DNA from: Prolixibacteraceae bacterium
Lineage (GTDB): Bacteria > Bacteroidota > Bacteroidia > Bacteroidales > Prolixibacteraceae
Direction: 5' to 3'
Length of the DNA: 64,000 nucleotides
Assembly: GCA_023229575.1 (NCBI GenBank)
Contig: JALNYZ010000005.1
Span: forward strand, 62,001-126,000
Both the position numbers and the translations under genes were made by a program. Positions 52,641 to 60,152 of the stretch are shown in pieces (within the stretch, counting starts at the first letter, position 1; every line of letters begins with the position of its first letter). The notes beneath the pieces were generated by a model. It made no database searches. It saw only the letters and a program-made list of their open reading frames with translations, and was not told the origin of the DNA.

Positions 52641-52803
52641 GATTGGTGTTTTGTTGTTATTTGTCTTACGGAATAGCCCTGAATTAGTTATAAGAATGAA
52701 GGGTTAAAAAATGCTGTGTATAAACAGACATTAATTTTAGTTTTTAGTACATTCGTTAAAAATTGACTTAACTAAAAAATAAAACTCACAAAAATTACTG
52801 CTT

Positions 52804-53469
52804 ATGTTTTCCAATTTTTTTCACAACTTACGTAAAGAATTTACGGTATATCATATTTTACTTCTAATCGGAGCGTTCATGGGTGCAATTTTATTTATTA
52901 GCATACCATATATCTTGAAATTTGGAGGTTCAGGATTTTCAAATAGTACAACCGTTTGGGGTGAATATGGTAGTTATATTTCAGGGGTAACAAGCATTTT
53001 AAATCTTATTGCCTTCTTGTTCCTAAGCTATTACGTTGCAAAATTGGCAAATAAAAATAATGAAGAACAGATAGAGATTCAAAGGAAATTACTAAAGGCG
53101 CAATTTAGACAATCAGAATTACTCAAATACAATGAAGAACTGAATAACACTTTTAGAAGCTTTAGTAATGAAGATTTGTTAAAATTTATAATGTCATTAA
53201 TTAATTTCAACTTTACTACAATGAATCTAATAAATTTTAAAGGAAATATTTTCCCCATTTTATTAGAAAAGGATATTAATAAAATGGTTTGGGATTATGT
53301 AACTGAAATCAAGAATCATACAGGTACATTGAATAAATATAAAAATTACGATGAATATTTAAAAGAGAATGATTTTGCATCATTAAGCTTAATAATGGCA
53401 ACAATTAAAGCAAAAGGTGAAGAAATTGTTAGGAGATTGCAGGACTCAGTACTAGATGATTTTAAGTAA
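52804..53469 (+). CDS. Two-span membrane protein resembling putative abortive-infection proteins
   Basis: 221 residues, strongly AT-rich compared with neighbours. Two membrane segments (about 17-38 and 58-80) around WGEYGSYISGVTSILNLIAFLFL, then a coiled coil (ANKNNEEQIEIQRKLLKAQFRQSELLKYNEEL) and a helical C-terminal part. The WGxYGxxxxGxxS pattern after the first span followed by a coiled coil is the layout of proteins annotated as putative phage abortive infection. It sits next to toxin-antitoxin debris. The function is inferred from architecture only. Confidence 0.6.
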   Translation: MFSNFFHNLRKEFTVYHILLLIGAFMGAILFISIPYILKFGGSGFSNSTTVWGEYGSYISGVTSILNLIAFLFLSYYVAKLANKNNEEQIEIQRKLLKAQFRQSELLKYNEELNNTFRSFSNEDLLKFIMSLINFNFTTMNLINFKGNIFPILLEKDINKMVWDYVTEIKNHTGTLNKYKNYDEYLKENDFASLSLIMATIKAKGEEIVRRLQDSVLDDFK

Positions 53470-53553
53470 AGTTTATTTGGATGTAAAGCTTAAAGATAGA
53501 ATATTAAACTCCTTAGAAACACTTGCATAAGGGATTTAAACTTCTCATATGTC

Positions 53554-53622
53554 TTACCATTGTAGACTATGGTTAATTTTTTTCGGATCCAAATGTATAA
53601 GCAAAATTTCACCTTGTTTCAT
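53554..53622 (-). pseudogene. Truncated MazF/PemK-type toxin (22 codons)
   Basis: A frame starting at the ATG 53620-53622, which overlaps the 3' end of the antitoxin gene by 14 nt, encodes a peptide beginning MKQGEILLIHLDP, the typical N-terminus of MazF/PemK toxins. It then runs into KKINHSLQW and a stop. The remaining ~90 residues of a normal toxin are absent from the following sequence, so the toxin appears deleted. Confidence 0.6.
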
Positions 53623-53821
53623 AGAATTCGGCATAATCAATATCAGAAAAAGCCGTAAATTCAGAATCAGTAGTATAATCTTGATATAACTGTTCCGTGG
53701 CCTTTTTCATTTGAGAATTTTCTTCATTTCTTCTAATAGACTGAAGCGTCCTTTCAATGACGAATATTCGCTTTTGCACAGGCAGTTTTTCAATTTCTTT
53801 TATCAATTCAGTGGTTCTCAT
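53609..53821 (-). CDS. Antitoxin-like protein (partner of a MazF/PemK-type toxin)
   Basis: 70 residues. MRTTELIKEIEKLPVQKRIFVIERTLQSIR, then a polar helix and the end EFTAFSDIDYAEFYETR. This layout is common for small Bacteroidota antitoxins encoded directly before MazF/PemK toxins, and the toxin remnant overlapping its 3' end supports this. With the toxin broken, the antitoxin may be an orphan. Confidence 0.65.
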   Translation of the reverse strand: MRTTELIKEIEKLPVQKRIFVIERTLQSIRRNEENSQMKKATEQLYQDYTTDSEFTAFSDIDYAEFYETR

Positions 53822-53915
53822 TTTGTTTAATTTTCAATTTGTAAGGTACAAAAAATATTCAGGGAAAAAGTATCAACATGCCTTTATGACAGAAAACATG
53901 TTAATAGCAAGCATT

Positions 53916-54158
53916 CTAAATATTCCCTTCGTGCAAATCCCAAATAGGGAAACACATTTCATAATCATTCCAAATGATATCTCCATACTTAATTGAATAT
54001 TTTGTAAACAATTGTTTATCAAGAAATTTACTGGTCATTGGGTTTTTTGCACTTTTTAGAAATGTTGAAAAATCGATCAATCTCTCCACTCCGTCAGAGA
54101 AGGAAAATTTGATTTTATATTCTCCTTTATATTCCGCTTTGTTTATTGAAATTACCAT
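53916..54158 (-). CDS. DUF2442 protein
   Basis: 80 residues. ISINKAEYKGEYKIKFSFSDGVERLIDFSTFL and IIWNDYEMCFPIWDL give the DUF2442 pattern (beta-rich, small). These proteins are often coded beside DUF4160 in accessory regions and may be part of toxin-antitoxin-like pairs; no DUF4160 is present here. Confidence 0.78.
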   Translation of the reverse strand: MVISINKAEYKGEYKIKFSFSDGVERLIDFSTFLKSAKNPMTSKFLDKQLFTKYSIKYGDIIWNDYEMCFPIWDLHEGNI

Positions 54159-54177
54159 GATGCTATAATTTTTGGGT

Positions 54178-55338
54178 TTATATCCTCGCTATGTTCTTAT
54201 AATTGACCAGTTTACTTTCGCCAATCGTTTGCTCCATGTCACCGGTATAGCAAACAGTTGTATTTTTTATTTTTTCTGGCAAAACCTGACGGATATGTTT
54301 AAGTCCTTTTAAAAAGCCTGTATCAAAAGTTTTCGATGATTTGATCTCAATGGCATCGATGTGCGTGGAAAAATCGAGTAGTAAGTCAACCTCATTGTTG
54401 TTGGAATCCCTATAATAGTACAGTTGGTAGGGCATGAAGTGGTTGTACTTACTTTTTAGCATTTCCATGACTACCAGATTTTCAAACAATGGGCCTTTTA
54501 ACGGACTGTTGTAAAGTTGATATGGCTCGGTTATTCCGGAAAGAAATGCCGCCAGGCCAACATCGTAGAAGAAAATTTTGGGCGATTTGGTCAGGCGTTT
54601 GTTGATATTGGCATGGAAAGGCCGGAGTAAATAAACAATGTATGAGGCTTCGAGGATGGAGAGCCACGACTGGATCGTAGGAATAGACACACCAACCTCG
54701 TTAGCCAGGTTACTTGCTACAAAAATCTGCCCGACCCTTCCCGCGCACAACCGCACGAACAGCTCAAACAGCCTTAAATCCTTGACATGAAGCAACTGGC
54801 GCAGATCGCGATCAATGTAAGTTTCGAGGTAACTGTTGTAGTAACGGGTTGGGCTAATTGACGGCAGTGTGTAAGTGCGCGGATAAAATCCTTTATAAAG
54901 TAATTCATCGGCGGTTGAATTGGGCGAGACTACCAGGATCTCCTGAATTGAAAACGGCAGCAACCGTAGGATGGCGGTCCGTCCGGCCAGCGATTGCGAA
55001 ATAGTTTGTGAAAGTTCGAATTGTTGACTTCCCGACAAAATATAGTAACCTGGTTTTTGCAGATTATCAACAATTCCCTGAATGTACGAAACAAGTTCAG
55101 GCACCCGCTGAATTTCGTCAATGATCATTCCTGTATCCGATTGATTCAGAAAGGATCTGGGATCTGTTAATGCAAGTTGTCGCGTGTCAGGATCTTCAAG
55201 GGAAAAATATTTCTTGTCAGGGTAAACGTTTTTCAATAGTGTCGTTTTGCCCGACTGTCTTGGTCCTGTGATCGTAACTACCGGGAAGGTGTTACAGGAT
55301 TCGATCAGTTCGTTGTAAATCTCACGTGAAATGTACAT
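54178..55338 (-). CDS. AAA_14/DUF4143 ATPase
   Basis: 386 residues from the ATG at 55338 (MYISREIYNEL). Walker A TGPRQSGKTTLLKN, Walker B GMIIDEIQRVPE, SGSQQFELSQTISQSLAGRT sensor region, then the DUF4143 C-terminal domain with a nuclease-like VDLLLDFSTHIDAIEIKSSKTFD. Such orphan ATPases occur in many copies in Bacteroidota; the biological role is unknown. A TTG at 55347 could extend it by 3 residues. It is preceded by two tandem palindromes. Confidence 0.88.
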   Translation of the reverse strand: MYISREIYNELIESCNTFPVVTITGPRQSGKTTLLKNVYPDKKYFSLEDPDTRQLALTDPRSFLNQSDTGMIIDEIQRVPELVSYIQGIVDNLQKPGYYILSGSQQFELSQTISQSLAGRTAILRLLPFSIQEILVVSPNSTADELLYKGFYPRTYTLPSISPTRYYNSYLETYIDRDLRQLLHVKDLRLFELFVRLCAGRVGQIFVASNLANEVGVSIPTIQSWLSILEASYIVYLLRPFHANINKRLTKSPKIFFYDVGLAAFLSGITEPYQLYNSPLKGPLFENLVVMEMLKSKYNHFMPYQLYYYRDSNNNEVDLLLDFSTHIDAIEIKSSKTFDTGFLKGLKHIRQVLPEKIKNTTVCYTGDMEQTIGESKLVNYKNIARI

Positions 55339-55341
55339 TTT

Positions 55342-55442
55342 ATGCAAATTTAAAATAAGACTTTAAAATTACATAAAAATATTCTAGAAAACAACAATAA
55401 TCATGCAAATCTAAAATACAACTTTAGATTTGCATGATTATT
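55342..55442. repeat. Two tandem copies of a ~33-nt palindrome upstream of the DUF4143 ATPase
   Basis: Copy 1 at 55342-55374 and copy 2 at 55403-55435 are 61 nt apart and match at about 27 of 33 positions (ATGCAAATyTAAAATA...). Copy 2 extends to a perfect 20-bp inverted repeat, 55396-55415 with 55423-55442, loop 7 nt. It overlaps the stop codon of the AsmA-like gene. It may be a terminator for asmA-like mRNA read-through from the other side, or an operator of the ATPase gene. Confidence 0.7.
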
Positions 55443-57897
55443 TAAACAACCCCTCCAACCCAAATTTCTTCACTGCATCCTGTATTGTAGACTTTGCCTT
55501 CTTCGAAAATTCTTTGGCTACAAGGTCTTTAGCTTCTGAGTAGTCGACCTTGACATCCGGTTTCCTGAGGTTGCCAACCACGTTGATTTTGATCGGGTAT
55601 TTGTCAATATTTTCTGTTCCGGGTACCATGCCAATAAGGTTGGTCACATCAGGGGCCAGATCATTTTTGTTGACTTTGAAATTGAACTGGTAATTCAGGT
55701 CCAGCGCAAGGGTTTGGCTTCCTGAAACAGTTACCTCCTGGTTGGCGACCTTGGTTGTAAAGGGCGAAATGGATAAGGCTCCGTTGGTCAGTACGATGTT
55801 GCTGGCAAAATCATTGACTTTAACATTGGTAAAGAGGTCCTTCCTGAAGTATTTGCCGATCTCAGCAAACATGTTGTTGCCAACCAGTTCGAGGTTTTTC
55901 ATCGAAATCTGTCCGGTTCCGTTAAGTGTCTCGAAGTAAGGCGCATAATCTTTTCCCAATTTACCTGTCAGCGATAATCCCGATAGGAAAGTACCTTTGC
56001 TGTTTCCGGCTATGGGCAAAATATGCCTGACAATTCCCATGGATTGGTAGGCGGTTGGAAGATCAAAATCCTTGATATCTATTTTGAAATTGAAGTCTGC
56101 CGGACTCTTTTCTTTGGCCGCGTAAACGCCCGACAAGACCATTGTGCCTTTTAGAAGGTTCATGGAGAGTTGGTCTAAATTGAGCTTTTGATCCTTGACC
56201 ACCAGTTTTCCGGTTGTTCCCCTTATCTCCATCCTGCTGTAAAGCATCCGGTCGACGGCTGCCTGGACGGTCAGGTCAATGCGTGCAGGGATGACGTAGG
56301 GTTCGCCGAGATGGGTAGTATCTTTGCTTTGGGTGCTGCCGTTCATCAGCTGGGTTACATCAAGCAGATCGGACTTTAGCTTGATGTTGCCCAAAATTGT
56401 TCCATCTTTCAAAAGATAGGCCCAATAATTGGCAATAGAACCATCTACCGTGAAGTCGCTTTGGCCAAATTTCCCTTTCATGGAAGTGATGGTCACCTCT
56501 TTGGAATTGAAGGCGAATGTGCCGGACTGGATTCCAACTCTTTCAGGGAAAGCAGGAGATCTGTAAAAAAAGTCATTCAGCGTAACCGCTCCTTTGGTTT
56601 GAAAATTGTTGTATTCACTTTTGGCAATGGCCGACCAGGGTCCAAAGAAATGGATGTTGGCATTTGCGCTTCCGCCAATTTCCATGGAGTCGAGCGGAAT
56701 GGTCTGACGTAAGGAATGAAAATCGACCTCGCCAACGATATCACCCATCAGAAACGGATTGCTGACCGGCGTTTTCACCGCCAGATTGGCAATGAAAGGA
56801 TGTCCGGCAACAAACGCCTCAAACTTGCTGACTGAAATTTTCATCGAATCAAGAACTCCTTGTGGCTTACTGAGACTGGCTATCATTTGGATTTTACTGA
56901 TCTCATTGGGCTTGGAAGGGTATTTCAACCTTCCGTCGGTCAGTTTCAGGTCGGCCGAAAGGGCCGGAAATGTCGTATCTGAATAGGTGCCCTTCAAAAG
57001 ACCGCTGAAAGTGAGGCTTCCGCCTTTTTCGTAGGCTCTAAGTTTATTTTGTTGTGATTGTGGCAGAAATCCAATCAAATCTTCAAGTGTTGAACCGGTT
57101 GACTGAAAGGCGAGGTCGTACTGATCCTCCTTATCGCCCATCACGAAAGTTCCTTGCAATTGCACTGGTAAATTGTTGATATTAAATTTATTGTTAAGAA
57201 ATCGAAAGCTCATTTTATCGAAATTTGCCAGAACTCCCCCTTCGCCATTCATTGTCATTCCGCTGATCAGTTTTTTACCGCCATATTCAAAGGCGATGCT
57301 GTCGGTTTCTCCTTTGAAACTCAATTTGGTGTCGCTGCCCTTCAAAAAGCCCGATAATTCAAAATTGCCGTTTTTAAAACCAGTCGACATTTTGGCTTGC
57401 TCATCTCGGTAGGTGAGCAGTGTATTGATTAACTGAATTTTAGATAATTCAATTTTCATCGGACTCTTGGCTTCAGAAGATGAGCCCGCTGATGAAGGCT
57501 TTGTGATATCCCAATTGGCTTTCCCGGTAGGGGAGACCAGAAGATTGAACTGCGGGTTAGTCAGGATAATTTCCGAAACGGTAATGCCATCGCTTTTCCA
57601 TAGGGATGAGAGCGCCATAGAGGTTGACAGGGTTTCAATCTTCATTAGTTGTATGCCTTCGAATTCGTTAATCCCATTGATGGTTAGATCATTGAGGCGA
57701 ACATCCAATTGTGGAAATCTCCTGAAAAGGGAGACATCGGCATCTTTGAAATCCAGCCTGGCCAACAGCGACTGGTTGGCCATCTCCTTCACCTTGGTAA
57801 CGATTTTGCCTTTGAAGAGTATCGGAACTAAAACGATGGCTAGAATTATGGCGGCCAAAACTACACCAGATATCAAAAATACTTTCTTCTTTCCCAT
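55438..57897 (-). CDS. AsmA-family protein
   Basis: 819 residues. One N-terminal membrane anchor (VFLISGVVLAAIILAIVLVPILF) followed by an AsmA N-domain (LDFKDADVSLFRRFPQLDVRLNDLTING) and a long repetitive beta structure, ending with the AsmA C-domain pattern (NMFAEIGKYFRKDLFTNVKVNDFASNIVLTNGALSISPF). Family members are bridge-like lipid-transfer or outer-membrane assembly proteins. The last codons lie in a palindrome. Confidence 0.9.
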   Translation of the reverse strand: MGKKKVFLISGVVLAAIILAIVLVPILFKGKIVTKVKEMANQSLLARLDFKDADVSLFRRFPQLDVRLNDLTINGINEFEGIQLMKIETLSTSMALSSLWKSDGITVSEIILTNPQFNLLVSPTGKANWDITKPSSAGSSSEAKSPMKIELSKIQLINTLLTYRDEQAKMSTGFKNGNFELSGFLKGSDTKLSFKGETDSIAFEYGGKKLISGMTMNGEGGVLANFDKMSFRFLNNKFNINNLPVQLQGTFVMGDKEDQYDLAFQSTGSTLEDLIGFLPQSQQNKLRAYEKGGSLTFSGLLKGTYSDTTFPALSADLKLTDGRLKYPSKPNEISKIQMIASLSKPQGVLDSMKISVSKFEAFVAGHPFIANLAVKTPVSNPFLMGDIVGEVDFHSLRQTIPLDSMEIGGSANANIHFFGPWSAIAKSEYNNFQTKGAVTLNDFFYRSPAFPERVGIQSGTFAFNSKEVTITSMKGKFGQSDFTVDGSIANYWAYLLKDGTILGNIKLKSDLLDVTQLMNGSTQSKDTTHLGEPYVIPARIDLTVQAAVDRMLYSRMEIRGTTGKLVVKDQKLNLDQLSMNLLKGTMVLSGVYAAKEKSPADFNFKIDIKDFDLPTAYQSMGIVRHILPIAGNSKGTFLSGLSLTGKLGKDYAPYFETLNGTGQISMKNLELVGNNMFAEIGKYFRKDLFTNVKVNDFASNIVLTNGALSISPFTTKVANQEVTVSGSQTLALDLNYQFNFKVNKNDLAPDVTNLIGMVPGTENIDKYPIKINVVGNLRKPDVKVDYSEAKDLVAKEFSKKAKSTIQDAVKKFGLEGLFK

Positions 57898-57929
57898 GAT
57901 ATTTTTTTGTTAAAAGACTGCTGAAACTA

Positions 57930-58025
57930 TTTTACTTGGTGCCCTTTGTGTAACCCTTTGCGAAATCTTTGTGTTGATTTTTTTTTTTACCACGAAGGTC
58001 TCAAAGGAAGGCACAAAGGTTCACT
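57930..58025. repeat. Word-repeat inverted repeat between cinA and the AsmA-like gene
   Basis: Left arm (57933-57974) consists of CCCTTTGTG, CCCTTTGCG and TCTTTGTG words; right arm (57989-58025) has CACGAAGG, CAAAGGAAGG and CACAAAGG words. They pair with slips and a T-rich loop. This is the familiar CTTTGTG/CACAAAG word family of many bacterial intergenic regions. Confidence 0.7.
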
Positions 58026-58039
58026 AAGTAAAGTTGAAT

Positions 58040-59281
58040 TTACAAGGTGATCAATAATTTTCTAAGCATGAACAGCGAATTCTGGCTGGTTCTGGTGATG
58101 TTGCGTTCGCGGTCATTGCCGAAATTGAATAGTTGCGAAACGACTTGATCCCTGAAGGCAACAGCAATCCAAACAGTGCCAACCGGTTTTTCCTCAGTAC
58201 CGCCACCCGGGCCGGCAATGCCCGATGTTGCAATTGCAAAATCGGTCTTCATCACCCTGCATCCATTGAGGGCCATCGATTCAACAACCTCCCGGCTTAC
58301 GGCGCCATGTTGATTTAGCAGCTCTTCCTTGACCCCTAAAATATCCTTTTTAATTTCATTGGAATAGGCCACGACCGAACCTTTGAAATAGTCTGAACTG
58401 CCAGGATTCTCTGTAAAAAGTTTTGCAATGGCGCCTCCGGTACAACTTTCGGCAGTTGAGACGGTCCACCCTTTTTCGGTCAGGAGTTTTCCGATACTTT
58501 CGGCCGGCGATTCATCGTTGTAGCCATAAATGTTGGGAGCTATCAGTTTTTGTAACCCGGTGATTTGTGATGCCACCTCGGCTTCCATTAGCGCCTGTTC
58601 CATTCCTCTCGCAGACAGGCGAAGTCTTACTCCTTGCGGACTGGGCAGATAGGCCAGTTTGATGAATCCGGGGAGGGCATCTTCCCAGTCGGCGATCTTT
58701 TCGGCAAGCATTGATTCCGGAAGACCTTGTGTCAGGACAGTTCTGTGGAGGATGGTTGTAGTTTGAAAATTGTTCCTCAAATAAGGCAAAACCTCAAATT
58801 CCATCAGGTATTTCATCTCGTAAGGCACTCCCGGCATGAAAATAAAGGAGCATCCGTTTTTTCTGAGGAGTAGTCCTGGGGCTGTTCCTAACTTATTCTG
58901 AAATACATGACTGCCCTCAGGTACCAGGGCCTGGTCGCGGTTCAAACGGTTGAGTGCGATACCCCTTTTGCTGAGCAGCTCTTCAATGTTTTCCAGAACG
59001 TCGGCGTTCGCGACAAGTTTTGTTCCAAAAAAATCACAAATGGTATCCTTCGTCTTGTCGTCTTTGGTGGGGCCCAATCCGCCGGTGACAATCACAAGAT
59101 CTACTTTTCGGGCCGATTCGATAAAGGTTTCTGTGATGTGGTCCGGATCATCCGATATGCTGATGATTTGCCGTACATTGATCCCTTCGTCGTTCAGTTT
59201 TTGGGCCATCCAGGCCGAATTGGTATCAACGATCTGACCGATCAGGATTTCGTCGCCAATGGTGATTATATCTAAATTCAT
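58040..59281 (-). CDS. cinA: CinA: MoaB-like domain plus nicotinamide-nucleotide amidase
   Basis: 413 residues. N-terminal MoCF-like domain (IITIGDEILIGQIVDTNSAW, VIVTGGLGPTKDDKT, FMPGVPYEM) and C-terminal amidase domain (VSTAESCTGGAIAKLFTENPGSSDYFKGSVVAYSN, ATSGIAGPGGGTEEKPVGTVWIAVA). Recycles NMN in NAD metabolism and acts on ADP-ribose-type compounds. Five nt after yccF on the same strand. Confidence 0.96.
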   Translation of the reverse strand: MNLDIITIGDEILIGQIVDTNSAWMAQKLNDEGINVRQIISISDDPDHITETFIESARKVDLVIVTGGLGPTKDDKTKDTICDFFGTKLVANADVLENIEELLSKRGIALNRLNRDQALVPEGSHVFQNKLGTAPGLLLRKNGCSFIFMPGVPYEMKYLMEFEVLPYLRNNFQTTTILHRTVLTQGLPESMLAEKIADWEDALPGFIKLAYLPSPQGVRLRLSARGMEQALMEAEVASQITGLQKLIAPNIYGYNDESPAESIGKLLTEKGWTVSTAESCTGGAIAKLFTENPGSSDYFKGSVVAYSNEIKKDILGVKEELLNQHGAVSREVVESMALNGCRVMKTDFAIATSGIAGPGGGTEEKPVGTVWIAVAFRDQVVSQLFNFGNDRERNITRTSQNSLFMLRKLLITL

Positions 59282-59286
59282 ATCAA

Positions 59287-59655
59287 TTACATTAAGTCAT
59301 ATCCAAAAGGAGCCAGGCTTAATCGCATCAGCTTGAAATGCTGAATTCCGAATGGGATCCCTATGATTGTGATGCAAAGTAAAACACCAAATACGAGATG
59401 TGCAACCGCTATCCACAATCCGGCAAAGATCAGCCAGATCAGATTCAGCAGACAAGAGAGCCCCGGAATGGAGCCCCCGTTGGGCCGCACTGTTTTGCCG
59501 AATGGGGCAAGCGTGGCGATGCCAATTTTTATGGCTTGCAATCCCCACGGAATACCAACAATGGTGCAACAGAGGATCAGTCCACCCCACAGGTAACCCA
59601 GGAAAGCAACGAGTCCGCCAAAAATTATCCAGATTACATTTCCGATAAGGCTCAT
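59287..59655 (-). CDS. YccF-domain membrane protein
   Basis: 122 residues, made of two internally similar halves with paired membrane segments: LGYLWGGLILCCTIVGIPWGLQAIKIG and VAHLVFGVLLCITIIGIPFGIQHFKLM. The repeated CxTIxGIPxG motif defines the YccF family, of unknown function. Cotranscribed with cinA. Confidence 0.9.
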   Translation of the reverse strand: MSLIGNVIWIIFGGLVAFLGYLWGGLILCCTIVGIPWGLQAIKIGIATLAPFGKTVRPNGGSIPGLSCLLNLIWLIFAGLWIAVAHLVFGVLLCITIIGIPFGIQHFKLMRLSLAPFGYDLM

Positions 59656-59677
59656 AATATCAAATTTTGTGCATTAA

Positions 59678-59873
59678 AAATATTACACAGAGTTGCACAG
59701 AGAAGCACTGAGTTTCACAGAGGCGAACAATTGAAAAAACTAATTGTTATTGAAATTTGAGATCATGATTAAGATGAACACTCAAATAATAAATACTTTT
59801 TAAACCCTTCAAAAAACATTTTCTTATTCTCCGTGGTCCTCTGTGCTTCTCTGTGCAACTCTGTGTAATATTT
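59678..59873. repeat. Long-range 31-bp perfect inverted repeat made of CACAGAG words
   Basis: 59678-59708 is perfectly repeated in inverse at 59843-59873 (31 of 31 by eye), with 134 nt between. The arms contain the words TTGCACAGAG and TTACACAGAG. The enclosed segment has no convincing gene. It fills the gap 59656-60152 together with the GC-rich hairpin at 60028-60097; I see no other feature there. Confidence 0.85.
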
Positions 59874-60027
59874 ATATTGGTACGTATGTTATTAATTTTT
59901 GGTGAAGGTACAAATTGGGACGCAAAAGATATTTTATTCTTTTCTTTGTTCAGTTTTTTTAACAATACGTATGAGGGGCTTATCAAAACATTTACAAATT
60001 AAATGGTAGAAGGGACTCTACCTAATG

Positions 60028-60097
60028 CAACAGATTGCTTAGCTCCGCTCGCAACCACGATGCACCGTCATTGCGAGCGGAGCGAAGCAATCTGTTG
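60028..60097. repeat. GC-rich hairpin repeat (CATTGCGAGCGGAGCGAAGCAATC family)
   Basis: Arms 60028-60054 and 60071-60097 pair at 26 of 27 positions with a 16-nt loop; the core is GATTGCTTAGCTCCGCTCGC against GCGAGCGGAGCGAAGCAATC. This sequence family is found widely in intergenic DNA of unrelated bacteria and behaves like a miniature mobile palindrome. No transposase is associated here. Confidence 0.7.
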
Positions 60098-60152
60098 TCA
60101 TCTCACGATCTCGAACTATTGAGGTTGTTGTGAAATGTATCAATCTGACAAT

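Noticed and set aside
53470..53530. Short plus-strand frame after the abortive-infection-like gene that reads VYLDVKLKDRILNSLETLA
   Set aside because: Protein-like, but it has no start codon and cannot be tied to the toxin remnant, which is on the other strand.
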